NCBI RefSeq assembly: GCF_013248975.1
Contig: NZ_JABRWH010000001.1
Span: forward strand, 806,001 to 870,000
Length of the DNA stretch: 64,000 bases
Reading direction: 5' to 3'
Source of the DNA: Neobacillus endophyticus
Lineage (GTDB): Bacteria > Bacillota > Bacilli > Bacillales > Cytobacillaceae
Shown piece after piece: positions 55,131-63,726 of this stretch (positions within the stretch are counted from its first letter, which is position 1; the number at the start of each line of letters is the position of its first letter). The translations under genes were made by a program, and so were the position numbers. Below the pieces are notes generated by a model. It saw nothing but the letters and a program-made list of their open reading frames with translations. It did not search any database and had not been told where the DNA came from.

Positions 55131-55820
55131 TTACTGAACCCAGGCTCCGCTGCTGTCCAGTTTGTAGCCGTCAATGGTGGTATTCTTTGCCATGGAACCG
55201 TCTTTATACAAGTAATACCATTTGCTGCTGGAGCGAACCCAGCCTGTTAACATTTTGCCGTCTGAATCAAGGAAATACCATGTGCCATTGTCATTAAGCC
55301 AGCCCGTTTGTTTTTGGCCATTCTTATAATAATACCAAGTATCATTGGATAATACCCAGCCGTTTGTTGTGTTCCCGATTCGCTTGGACCCGATATACGT
55401 TTGATTATAATAAGAGGTTGATAGAGAACTGACCGTTACGCCATGACTTGTCGAAGCATGAATAAATTTGTTATTGCCCAGGTAAATGCCAACATGGGAA
55501 GCACCTGTCTTGTATGTACTAAAGAATACTAAATCACCGCGCTGTAATTTCCCCTTGGAGACTGACTGACCTTCTGCATATTGTTCTGAAGCAGTCCGTG
55601 GCAGCGACACACCAGCTTTATGATAGGTATACCGTACAAATCCTGAACAATCAAAGCCTTTTGGCGATGTTCCTCCCCAAACATATGGAACCCCTACATA
55701 ATCAAGAGCTATATTCGCAACCGTTTCTCCGAATGAAGACGCTTCCGTTTTATTCCCAACGATTAATCCGCTCAAGAGTAAAGAACATGTTAGTAAACCA
55801 CTTATGAATAACTTCTTCAT
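55131..55820 (-). CDS. NlpC/P60 peptidoglycan hydrolase with choline-binding-type repeats
   Basis: The 229-residue secreted protein has a signal peptide (about 1-27) and an NlpC/P60 domain (about 30-150) with catalytic Cys58 (GFDCSGFVRYTY), His109 (SHVGIYLG) and His121. About three C-terminal repeats (WYYYKNGQKQTGW, WYFLDSDGKMLTGW, WYYLYKDGSMAKNT) end in a cap shared with the nucleotidase and the 56218 protein. It should cleave stem peptides (gamma-D-Glu-meso-DAP bond for this family) while bound to a choline-bearing wall polymer. Confidence 0.9.
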   Translation of the reverse strand: MKKLFISGLLTCSLLLSGLIVGNKTEASSFGETVANIALDYVGVPYVWGGTSPKGFDCSGFVRYTYHKAGVSLPRTASEQYAEGQSVSKGKLQRGDLVFFSTYKTGASHVGIYLGNNKFIHASTSHGVTVSSLSTSYYNQTYIGSKRIGNTTNGWVLSNDTWYYYKNGQKQTGWLNDNGTWYFLDSDGKMLTGWVRSSSKWYYLYKDGSMAKNTTIDGYKLDSSGAWVQ

Positions 55821-56170
55821 GATACCCTCCTTGTTTCTTTTTCTCTCCTCATTTATTAATCTTAGTATCTCATAAAATAGACTGAATTTAATTTACAGAT
55901 ATTTTTTAATATTGTTACAGGAATGTTTCAAAAATTGATTTTATTCGACTTTAAGTTCCATTTTTTTAAAAAAGTTACAATTGCCATCCATTATTTGACA
56001 TAGCTATCTCTCATAGATGTTAAAAAAACGCTATAATTTTACAAATTATTTTCGACTCTTTTCGGAAAGTCTCTATGAAACTTAGTAGTGGATTTTCCTG
56101 CAGGAAGTAAACAACGACGTGTTAGAACAAAAAAAGAGACTGCGTTTCTATGAAATCACTATTTTCTAAT

Positions 56171-56207
56171 AAAAAAAGGAACCATCTGTTTGCAGATGGT
56201 TCCTCGC
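56171..56207 (-). terminator. Terminator downstream of the glucosaminidase gene
   Basis: GGAACCATCTG-caaa-CAGATGGTTCC followed by seven T on the minus strand. The rest of 55821-56170 is AT-rich upstream DNA of the NlpC gene without a clear element. Confidence 0.92.
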
Positions 56208-56217
56208 TAATTTTTAT

Positions 56218-57627
56218 TTAAATCATGGCTCCATTGCTTCCTAGACGGTACTTACCAATCTTTGTGTTTGCCGCCATATGACCGTCACTGTAAAAAAAGT
56301 ACCACTTCGATCCGATTAACTTCCAGCCTTTTTGCATGGTGCCACTTGTGTTAAGATAGTACCATTTGCCGCCGGTATAAAGCCAGCCGGTCTGCATAGC
56401 ACCGCTGCTGTTTAAGTAGTACCACTGACCTCCTGTATAAAGCCAGCCGGTTTGCATCACGCCGCCGGATTTAAAATAATACCATTTGCCGCCAACGTTC
56501 AGCCAGCCAGTTTTATAGGTACCGTCGCCGTTGTTAAAGTACCACTGACCGGCAATCTGCTTCCAGCCTTTTGTATAGGTGAATGTATTAAATTCCTTGA
56601 TAAGATTGGCAATTTTACTTGCCCATGCCTCATCTGTGGAATATTGATGCAGGTTATCGTTAAATCGCATATTATCAAGTGTTGGCTGTGCAAATGGATA
56701 ATCAGCAGTATTGGATTGATCTCTGTTTACATATGTGTCGCTAATAAATTCAGCTCCTGCAATAATGCCATTTGTTGGCGTAGAGTAATCATAAGCGGAA
56801 TCCATCGGCTGAAGATCTGTGGCATGGATGCCATAAAAGTTATACTTGTTGGAAGCGATGGCCGATGTACCCCATTTTGATTCAAGACCTGAGTGTGCCA
56901 ATAAGTATACCGCGTTTACACGGGTGACAGTTTGGGCTTGAAGATAGGTGGAACCCAGCCCGGTCATCAGAGTTTTCACGCCATTTGTTTTGTACTGAAT
57001 GTATTTATTGATTTGGTCTGCTGTTACATTTGCTTTAGTATTTAATGGAGTGTAAATGGAAATATTCGTTGTAGCTGTGTCTTTTTTGCCGAATTCATAC
57101 GGAATCACATTGCGGCCTCCACCGTATTCGGTTCCGTCGTCTCTTTGGTATGTGCCTTTTATCCAGCCAACTTTTCCGTCAGAGGTTTGAATTTTATAGA
57201 ATTTCGCACTTGAGTTGTAATCTAGAACGTATACCATTGAATTGTCAGAAATAAAACCGATCGGCGGATTGGCGGTGCTGGGATCTGCCCGTAAATTTCT
57301 CCCTTGCTTAACCAGCCAAGTTTGGTCTGTTACCTTATTGCTTAAATAGGCTTTGTGGACCCAGCCTGTGACGGTTCCATCCGTTGTTTGAATTTGCGCA
57401 GCATAATCTTTTTCGCTTAAGACAATGACCTGTGTATTATAGGTAAGATCCGCCAAATGGGTGTGATTGCCGGGATCTGATAGTTGGTCAAAGGCGCTGT
57501 ACACGGGAAGATCAACTGAAATCACACTCATAACCGGTTGCTGTGCTGTTGCAGCAAAGACTGGGCTATTCAATAGCCCGAAAACCAGAAACATTGCTAA
57601 TACACTTTGGATGACCTTCTTTTTCAT
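56218..57627 (-). CDS. Secreted N-acetylglucosaminidase with SH3 and choline-binding repeats
   Basis: The 469 residues have a signal peptide (about 1-26), an SH3-like bacterial domain pair (about 30-165, WLVKQGRNLRADPSTANPPIG), a GH73-type glucosaminidase domain (about 200-350, with catalytic Glu in LLAHSGLESKWGTSAIA and NFYGIHA), and five C-terminal repeats of WYYLNSSGAMQTGW type ending in the shared cap WYFFYSDGHMAANT. It cuts the glycan strand of peptidoglycan (LytG/Atl-like). It lies right downstream of licC, so wall remodelling is linked to the choline genes. Confidence 0.9.
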   Translation of the reverse strand: MKKKVIQSVLAMFLVFGLLNSPVFAATAQQPVMSVISVDLPVYSAFDQLSDPGNHTHLADLTYNTQVIVLSEKDYAAQIQTTDGTVTGWVHKAYLSNKVTDQTWLVKQGRNLRADPSTANPPIGFISDNSMVYVLDYNSSAKFYKIQTSDGKVGWIKGTYQRDDGTEYGGGRNVIPYEFGKKDTATTNISIYTPLNTKANVTADQINKYIQYKTNGVKTLMTGLGSTYLQAQTVTRVNAVYLLAHSGLESKWGTSAIASNKYNFYGIHATDLQPMDSAYDYSTPTNGIIAGAEFISDTYVNRDQSNTADYPFAQPTLDNMRFNDNLHQYSTDEAWASKIANLIKEFNTFTYTKGWKQIAGQWYFNNGDGTYKTGWLNVGGKWYYFKSGGVMQTGWLYTGGQWYYLNSSGAMQTGWLYTGGKWYYLNTSGTMQKGWKLIGSKWYFFYSDGHMAANTKIGKYRLGSNGAMI

Positions 57628-57773
57628 TATGTTCTCCTCTCTGTCTCTATTATTCTATTTATTAGATTATCATAGTTTTTTAGCGTTTTGGAATAAATTC
57701 GAACCCTCCTGGCGCATTTGGGGTATTTTACCTATTTTATTTATAAGAGGGCTGACAATGGGCTATTTCCGCA

Positions 57774-57812
57774 AAAAAATAAACCGGACAGCATGTGTGC
57801 CCGATTTATTTT
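57774..57812 (-). terminator. Terminator downstream of licC
   Basis: AAATAAATCGGGCA pairs imperfectly with TGTCCGGTTTATTT, followed by TTTT on the minus strand. It marks the end of the licABC operon. Confidence 0.8.
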
Positions 57813-58498
57813 TGCTCAGCCAATCGTTTTCTTACGTTTTCAAGGTCTTCCAAGGAATCGATTTCGAAACTGTCGTCCGGGTGAATTTCCTGCAGATACA
57901 CATTCAAGGCGCCGATGTTGTCTTTGACAATGTCGTCCCAGTACAGATCTTTAAAGCTTCCGCCGGCAACGGCCTCTTCCAGTTTGCCAACAATATATCG
58001 CCCGTCTTCCCCAGACCAATAGGAGATGCCGCACAAAATGTAATCATGCTCACCATCGCCGACCACGATATCGTACACCTTGAAATCATCATTGAAGCGA
58101 ATCATCCATTCCCCTTTGAATTCCGGTTTGCGTGCACTGAAATACATGGAGTTTTTAGGATTTCGCAAGAGGAAGTTATGATGTAAATAGACATCTGCAT
58201 CAATCACATAGGAATCTGGCAGAAAGTCTCTCACTAAATACATCGTGTAAATATTGTTATATACATCGTACTGATCGTTATGAACCAGTTTAACCCCGTA
58301 TTTTTCCTCTAAGTACGCAAATTTTTCAGCAAGATAGCCGGTTACGACAATAATTTCCTCGACACCGACTTCCCGCAAAAATTCGATCTGCTGCTCAAGC
58401 ATGGGCTTTCCGTTTACGACTGTAAGTGATTTCGGAGTCGTTAATGTTAATGGCCGTAATCTTGTTCCCATTCCTGCTGCAAGTAAAATAGCTCTCAT
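57806..58498 (-). CDS. licC: CTP:phosphocholine cytidylyltransferase LicC
   Basis: The 230-residue nucleotidyltransferase has the canonical loop AAGMGTRLRPLTLTTPKSL (Lys23), a nucleotide contact region with VVTGYLAEKF, and the metal Asp pair in VIDADVYLHHN (Asp100, Asp102). SYWSGEDG (about 157-164) and DLYWDDI fit the LicC subgroup rather than general sugar nucleotidyltransferases. It makes CDP-choline from CTP and phosphocholine for LicD. The last gene of licA-licB-licC, with AGGAGAATTGCTTC before the ATG. Confidence 0.92.
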   Translation of the reverse strand: MRAILLAAGMGTRLRPLTLTTPKSLTVVNGKPMLEQQIEFLREVGVEEIIVVTGYLAEKFAYLEEKYGVKLVHNDQYDVYNNIYTMYLVRDFLPDSYVIDADVYLHHNFLLRNPKNSMYFSARKPEFKGEWMIRFNDDFKVYDIVVGDGEHDYILCGISYWSGEDGRYIVGKLEEAVAGGSFKDLYWDDIVKDNIGALNVYLQEIHPDDSFEIDSLEDLENVRKRLAEQK

Positions 58499-58537
58499 GA
58501 AGCAATTCTCCTATAGTTATATATTTCGTCTGTTCTG

Positions 58538-59509
58538 CTAAGCTGCTCTCCTGCGTTTGATAAAATTCGTCCATTTTAGTTCTTCCGGAGTAGCGCATGT
58601 AATAACCGAACCAACTAAAATCATAATACTATAAATCACAACCTTAAAGGTAACTGGCGAATGTAAAATAATAAAGCTGAGGAAAATCGCCCAAGCAGCA
58701 TAGGTTATATTCAATGCCATCGCTCTTGTCGGTCCCATGACATAAATGGCTTTGTAATAATACACATAGGAGGCTGTACCTGATAGAGCGACTAGAGCAA
58801 TAAACCAAACTTGGCTGCTTTGCAGCACCGTTCCCACAAGCGGATAAGCTTTGAAAATTGGTAATATTATTACCCCATATGTGACAGCTGAAACGAGCTG
58901 TCGAATTTGCAATGCCTGCTCAGGCGTGATTTCGTCATCCTTCATCCCATAGGCAAGAATCACGCATTCCATTCCCCAGCCAAAAACACATAACAGAATA
59001 AATAAGAATCCGAGAATATAGCTTGGTGAACGGTCTCCGCCGGCAAATCCTAATAAGAAAATAAATAAAATACTTATAAATAGTCCAAACCAGTTTTTTA
59101 CTGATAGTTTATCCTTTAACAGCAAAAAGGCGAATAAGGCACCGACTGCAGGATAGACCGCTGAAATAGAAGCAGACAGCGATGCGCCTAAATATTTAAC
59201 TGCAAGCACATACCCGGTCATTCCAATTGGTCCGCCAAGAAGTGCACCTAACATGACAAATCGTCCGCTTCGGGTTGACAATTTTTGAAATGGCACCTTA
59301 AATTCCCCTCTGATGACCATATAAATCATCATCCAAAAGCTGGATAACAAGTCATGAAAAAACGTGCTCACTAATGGAGCAAGAAAAATCACTTCAGCTG
59401 TCGAAGTAAAAATACTCTTGGCCAATACCACACCGATTAATACTGTATCCAGTCCCCACGTAAACCCGGAAAATAAACCGTAGAAAAGGCCTTTATTTTT
59501 TGTACTCAT
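58538..59509 (-). CDS. licB: LicB choline permease (DMT/EamA superfamily)
   Basis: 323 residues and about ten TM helices in two EamA halves. The start GLFYGLFSGFTWGLDTVLIGVVLAKSIF and the internal SASISAVYPAVGALFAFLLLKDKLSVKNW fit the LicB subgroup of drug/metabolite transporters. It is predicted to bring choline into the cell. The start ATG 59509 overlaps the end of licA by 17 bp, with GGAGATGGCGT inside licA as ribosome binding site, so the two are translationally coupled. The substrate is assigned from operon context. Confidence 0.9.
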   Translation of the reverse strand: MSTKNKGLFYGLFSGFTWGLDTVLIGVVLAKSIFTSTAEVIFLAPLVSTFFHDLLSSFWMMIYMVIRGEFKVPFQKLSTRSGRFVMLGALLGGPIGMTGYVLAVKYLGASLSASISAVYPAVGALFAFLLLKDKLSVKNWFGLFISILFIFLLGFAGGDRSPSYILGFLFILLCVFGWGMECVILAYGMKDDEITPEQALQIRQLVSAVTYGVIILPIFKAYPLVGTVLQSSQVWFIALVALSGTASYVYYYKAIYVMGPTRAMALNITYAAWAIFLSFIILHSPVTFKVVIYSIMILVGSVITCATPEELKWTNFIKRRRAA

Positions 59510-61373
59510 ACGCCATCTCCTTCATGATGTCATGATTTAAATTCTTTCTTGCCCGATTAAAGCGGTCAATTCCATAGGTGCCAAAGTCATCACCTTTTGC
59601 TTCCTTAATAATCGTCCAAATACTCCAAAGGAAATCCTGAAAAATTTTATTCATTAACACACGCTGTTGGATTTCAAGCGGAATGTGATCTGTTTGTAAA
59701 TACAAGGATAAGAATAATTCTTCATCTTCCGGTGAAAATTCACACTCGAGCGAGTGGGCAGCAAGATCCCACATCGGATCATTCATACCGGCATATTCCC
59801 AGTCAATTAAATACACTTTATCCGGGCCGCTTTTAACCAGGTTCTCCGGAACCAAATCGTTATGACATGGCTTTAAGGCGATGTTCATGCCCTGATAAAT
59901 GTCCTTCAGAAGCATCACTTCGGCTCTTACCTCATCATAATGCGGATATGGACGGCCATTTGCCTCTTTCATCAGCTGTTCATACTCGTCGATTTTTTCA
60001 AAAACATTGAATTCATTGGCCATCGTCAAATCCGAAGTATGTAATTTCCGTAAAATGGCCGTAGTTAATTGCATGTAATCCTGACGCTTTGCCGTTTTCC
60101 CGTTCAAAGTTTCGGCATTTGGGATCAGTTCAGCAATTTTGACGCCAGTTACTTCATTAAAGTAGATTAACTCGGTATCAATTCCCAAATGACTTGCAAT
60201 AGATGAGTTTACTTTTTCCTCTTTGCGGTTAATCATCTGCTCAGTGCCATTTCCCGGAATCCTTAGGACATATTCCTTATCTTTTACAAGCACCTTGAAG
60301 TTTTTATTCGTCATCCCGCCAAACGGCTGTATCTCCTGAATATCCTCATATTCCAGGTTAAGGGCTTCCATCAGGATGCTCTTAATTTGGATTTCACGAA
60401 ATTCCGCTTCCTTCCGTTTTAAGATCGGATACGTTTTTTTCGTGATGGTTTCATAATGATTAAGACTGTCAATCTCGCCCCAAATTAGATTGTGCATTTT
60501 TAAATAGCCAATATTATAGCTCCGGGAAACATCAAGCAGCATATATTCGTAATTCATGTATGGATTTCTGTTGTTTTCCTTATATTCTTCCACCATTTTA
60601 CTGAATACTTCATAAGATAGCTTGCTGACGCCGATCATTTCCCCGTCAACATGATTAAACTGGTGAATATCTTTTGAGATTTTAAAAAGATAGCCATTTC
60701 GGAATTCGACGAATGCCTCATCACCTGAACCGCTCTCATTGGCAATGAGCACAGTGTCCCGCTGCGGATAGGCAAGAAGTTCGCGAATGGCCCGTTCTTC
60801 GATTAAAATATCATCCTCAATCAACAGAAAATCTTCGGTAATCAAGTCTTTAGCAATTGCCAAGGATGCCATGGATCCCGTCCATTTATATTTTGGATTG
60901 TGGACAAAACGCAAATGGCTTAATTCCGGTACCTCTTGGAATGCCTCTTTTTCATAGCCAGTCACAATAACGATATGGCCGATCCCGTTTTCCTGCAGGA
61001 TATCGACCGTGCGTTTTATGAGCAAAATGTCATCCACCGGCATTAAACCCGCTGGTTTGCCAAAATCCTTTCTTTGGCCCGCTGCCAGAATGACTGCCTG
61101 TTTAATTTCCGTCATTGGTTCCTGGTGAATATTGACCTTCTTAAAGTGAAAGGCCTCAATGCCGCTCTCCAGAAACTCCATTCCTTTTTGCGTTAAAAAA
61201 TAACTGACGTTCCGGCCTTTTTTTTCATTATAAATATAGTTTTCAGCCATTAAATCATTCATCAAGTAATTAACTTTCCCAATCGAAATTCCGCAAATTT
61301 CGGATAGCTTCTTTTGGTTCAAGTTCGCATTTTGATTTACCGCTTCTAGAATCTGAAACACATGCTGCTCCAA
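59493..61373 (-). CDS. licA: LicA choline kinase fused to winged helix and nucleotidyltransferase-like domain
   Basis: 626 residues from the TTG at 61373, which has GGAGG at 7 nt; the frame opens as far as 61646 but that part overlaps a terminator. Domains: winged helix (about 1-70, LNQKKLSEICGISIGKVNYLMNDL), a nucleotidyltransferase-like domain (about 90-310, AVILAAGQ, VIVTGYEKEAF, LIEDDILIEE) and a choline kinase (about 335-626) with CHNDLVPENL (His504-Asp506) and LIDWEYAGMNDPMWDLA (Asp524). The middle domain lacks the usual GxGTR loop, so its activity is doubtful. The kinase makes phosphocholine. The winged helix might sense or regulate. Confidence 0.9.
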   Translation of the reverse strand: MEQHVFQILEAVNQNANLNQKKLSEICGISIGKVNYLMNDLMAENYIYNEKKGRNVSYFLTQKGMEFLESGIEAFHFKKVNIHQEPMTEIKQAVILAAGQRKDFGKPAGLMPVDDILLIKRTVDILQENGIGHIVIVTGYEKEAFQEVPELSHLRFVHNPKYKWTGSMASLAIAKDLITEDFLLIEDDILIEERAIRELLAYPQRDTVLIANESGSGDEAFVEFRNGYLFKISKDIHQFNHVDGEMIGVSKLSYEVFSKMVEEYKENNRNPYMNYEYMLLDVSRSYNIGYLKMHNLIWGEIDSLNHYETITKKTYPILKRKEAEFREIQIKSILMEALNLEYEDIQEIQPFGGMTNKNFKVLVKDKEYVLRIPGNGTEQMINRKEEKVNSSIASHLGIDTELIYFNEVTGVKIAELIPNAETLNGKTAKRQDYMQLTTAILRKLHTSDLTMANEFNVFEKIDEYEQLMKEANGRPYPHYDEVRAEVMLLKDIYQGMNIALKPCHNDLVPENLVKSGPDKVYLIDWEYAGMNDPMWDLAAHSLECEFSPEDEELFLSLYLQTDHIPLEIQQRVLMNKIFQDFLWSIWTIIKEAKGDDFGTYGIDRFNRARKNLNHDIMKEMAYEYKK

Positions 61374-61623
61374 TGGAAGACCTCCAATACGTTCAAAAAT
61401 TGAATATATACCCATTTTAACCCAGCCCAATATATCTGTAAATAAAAATTGTGCCAGTCTTACTTGCATTTTTATCAAAAGATCCTGTGAAACTAAGTTA
61501 ATTGGCGTTAAAGGAGCGAATATTTTCGAACTTCCTATACATCTCTTGTGAGAATGGGATTCATAGGGGTACGGTGCAAGGGAAAAACCGCTCGCTTCTT
61601 GAGCGGAAACCAAAAAAAATAGA

Positions 61624-61650
61624 AAAGCTGTGCATCCATTATGCACAGCT
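61624..61650 (-). terminator. Terminator between the 61660 gene and licA
   Basis: AGCTGTGCAT-aatgg-ATGCACAGCT followed by a T-rich run (TTTCTATTTTTTTT) on the minus strand. The licA leader starts right after it (61374-61623). Confidence 0.92.
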
Positions 61651-61659
61651 CACTTAAAA

Positions 61660-63726
61660 CTATTTATATACTGGAACATCAAAATATAATGTGTAAGAGC
61701 TTAAAGAATCATAGATTTTCTTCATGTTGTATACCTGGTTGGCTGCCCAAGACATATCCGTGGCATACTGATGATTTCCAGGATTAGCCGGATTCCATCT
61801 CATCTTATAAAGGGTATTCTGCGGCGAGTTAGCTGCATTAATGTAGCTTGAGCCGATAAAGGCAGCTCCGCCGATGATTGCCGCTTCCGGCGTAAACCAG
61901 CCATTTTTATAGGCAGTTTGAGCACCGCAGCTTTGCGGACAGGAGTCAAATGCACCAATTCCAAACATATTATAGACGGTTACTGGTTTATCCAGCTTTT
62001 TCCCATCAACGGTATCTACTTGAACACCATTTGCCAGTGCAGATGTCCCATTACCTGACTCCAGGAATGCGTGGGCAATCAGATAAACTTCATTTACATT
62101 ATTTTGCAGGCTCGCCTTAATAAAGGCGTCCCCCATTCCATCCAGAATTCCTTTTCCTTTTAGGACATTGGCATTTAAATCGGCAGCTGTTGTTCCGGCA
62201 TTTTTATTTAATATTAAAAATTCCAGATATTGTGGACTATCCGGCGTAATTCGACTTGGGTCTAGATAGTTTATAACATCCTCTGGTTTAGCATTGCGCC
62301 AAGTTCCAAATTTAATTTGGTACCAGGTGCCAACGGTTGAAACAATGGTTACCGTTTGTCCTTGTTTTAATGTTCCATAAATAAACGAATTGCTATTTGT
62401 ATCACTGCGAACGTTCAAGGCGCTTGCCGTTACGACTCCTTTTGTTGGGTCATTCGCATTTTGAAGCACATATTGGCTGCTCACATATGCCGCCTGGCTT
62501 TGATACAAGTCCGTTTGCGGCGGCGGATTCAACTGCATTTCTACGTTCAACACTTGCTGCAGCGTGACATTGTATTGTGTTTTGGTCGTCACAGGTCCCG
62601 AATTTAATAACCCGTTATCGAAAAATGTGTAGGTTTTCCCGTCTATTACTTGTGTTCCCGTCACCATTTTTCCATTGCTGTCAAAATAATACCAGCTATT
62701 ACCGAGCTGCAGCCAGCCGGTCCGCCGATCGCCGCCTACATTTAAATAGTAGGTGTTGCCCTGGTCAACAAGCCAGCCCGTCTGCATCACACCATCACTG
62801 TTTAAGTAATACCATTTTGAGCTGTCTGAAATCCAGCCAGTGGCCATAGTTCCATCGCTGTTAAAATAGTACCAATTGTTTTGATACAGGAACCAACCCG
62901 TTTGCATCGTGCCGTCTGAGCCAAGATAATACTTTTTCCCGCCATCGGTCAGCCAGCCGGTATAAACAATACCATTTGTTCCGAGGTAGTATCGCTTATT
63001 GTTAAGCACCTGCCAGCCAGGACTCTGCTGAAGAACACCGTTTGCAGCAAAATAATACTTTTGGCCGTTTATCGTTTGGATTCCTGTTAGCATTTTTCCA
63101 TCTTGGCCAAAGTAATATTTATTTCCGTTATCCGTTAACCAGCCCTTATACATGAAACCATCTGTACCAAAATAATATGTACTGCCGCTGACAGTCAGCC
63201 AGCCGGTATGCTTCGAACCATCCGTATTAAAATACATGATAACGGAACCATCGCGAAACCAGCCTGTCAGCTTCGCTGTACTCAAGGCTCCAGAGGATGT
63301 AAAAAAGTATGGCTTATTATCAATGTATTTTTGCCCTGTGACCATTGCACCGCTTGGGCTTAGGTAATATTTTTTCCCGCTGACTTCAATCCAGCCGGTA
63401 GCCATTGCGCCGCTCGATTTAAGATAATACCAGGTGTTTTTGTCTATTAACCAACCGGTTTTCATTGCACCGCTTTTCAGATCAAAGTAGTACCAGAGAT
63501 TGTTGATTCGAGCCCATCCAGTCTGCATGACCCCATCACTACTAAAATAATACCTGGCACCCTTAATACTCACCCATCCAGTGATTTTCTTGCCTGATGG
63601 AGTTACATAATACCATTTGTTATTTTGATATTTCCACGTATTTGTTGTTACCGCCGTTGCCCCAACTGCTGACGATGAAAATAACATCGTTGCCAAGAAG
63701 AAAGCAGTGGCTCTTTTTTTCTTCAA
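61660..63726 (-). CDS. Secreted glucosaminidase with about 17 N-terminal choline-binding-type repeats
   Basis: 688 residues with a signal peptide (about 1-25) and about 17 repeats of roughly 20 residues (about 28-372; e.g. WYYFNSDGTMATGW, YYLGSDGTMQTGW). A bacterial SH3 domain follows (about 420-480, ALNVRSDTNSNSFIYG, QTVTIVSTVGTWYQIKFG), then a C-terminal GH73-like glucosaminidase domain (about 495-688, catalytic Glu in LIAHAFLESGNGTSALANG). Domain order is reversed compared with the 56218 protein. The start codon is TTG at 63726 after GGGGGGAAGACATT. It likely cleaves peptidoglycan glycan strands while held on the choline polymer. Confidence 0.9.
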   Translation of the reverse strand: MKKKRATAFFLATMLFSSSAVGATAVTTNTWKYQNNKWYYVTPSGKKITGWVSIKGARYYFSSDGVMQTGWARINNLWYYFDLKSGAMKTGWLIDKNTWYYLKSSGAMATGWIEVSGKKYYLSPSGAMVTGQKYIDNKPYFFTSSGALSTAKLTGWFRDGSVIMYFNTDGSKHTGWLTVSGSTYYFGTDGFMYKGWLTDNGNKYYFGQDGKMLTGIQTINGQKYYFAANGVLQQSPGWQVLNNKRYYLGTNGIVYTGWLTDGGKKYYLGSDGTMQTGWFLYQNNWYYFNSDGTMATGWISDSSKWYYLNSDGVMQTGWLVDQGNTYYLNVGGDRRTGWLQLGNSWYYFDSNGKMVTGTQVIDGKTYTFFDNGLLNSGPVTTKTQYNVTLQQVLNVEMQLNPPPQTDLYQSQAAYVSSQYVLQNANDPTKGVVTASALNVRSDTNSNSFIYGTLKQGQTVTIVSTVGTWYQIKFGTWRNAKPEDVINYLDPSRITPDSPQYLEFLILNKNAGTTAADLNANVLKGKGILDGMGDAFIKASLQNNVNEVYLIAHAFLESGNGTSALANGVQVDTVDGKKLDKPVTVYNMFGIGAFDSCPQSCGAQTAYKNGWFTPEAAIIGGAAFIGSSYINAANSPQNTLYKMRWNPANPGNHQYATDMSWAANQVYNMKKIYDSLSSYTLYFDVPVYK

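Noticed and set aside
57467..58186. 239-codon plus-strand ORF over licC
   Set aside because: It is antisense to licC and the start of the 56218 gene, with no domain and no ribosome binding site.
61374..61646. Extended N-terminus of the licA frame up to 61646
   Set aside because: It overlaps a strong terminator hairpin and lacks family similarity; the TTG at 61373 has a proper ribosome binding site.
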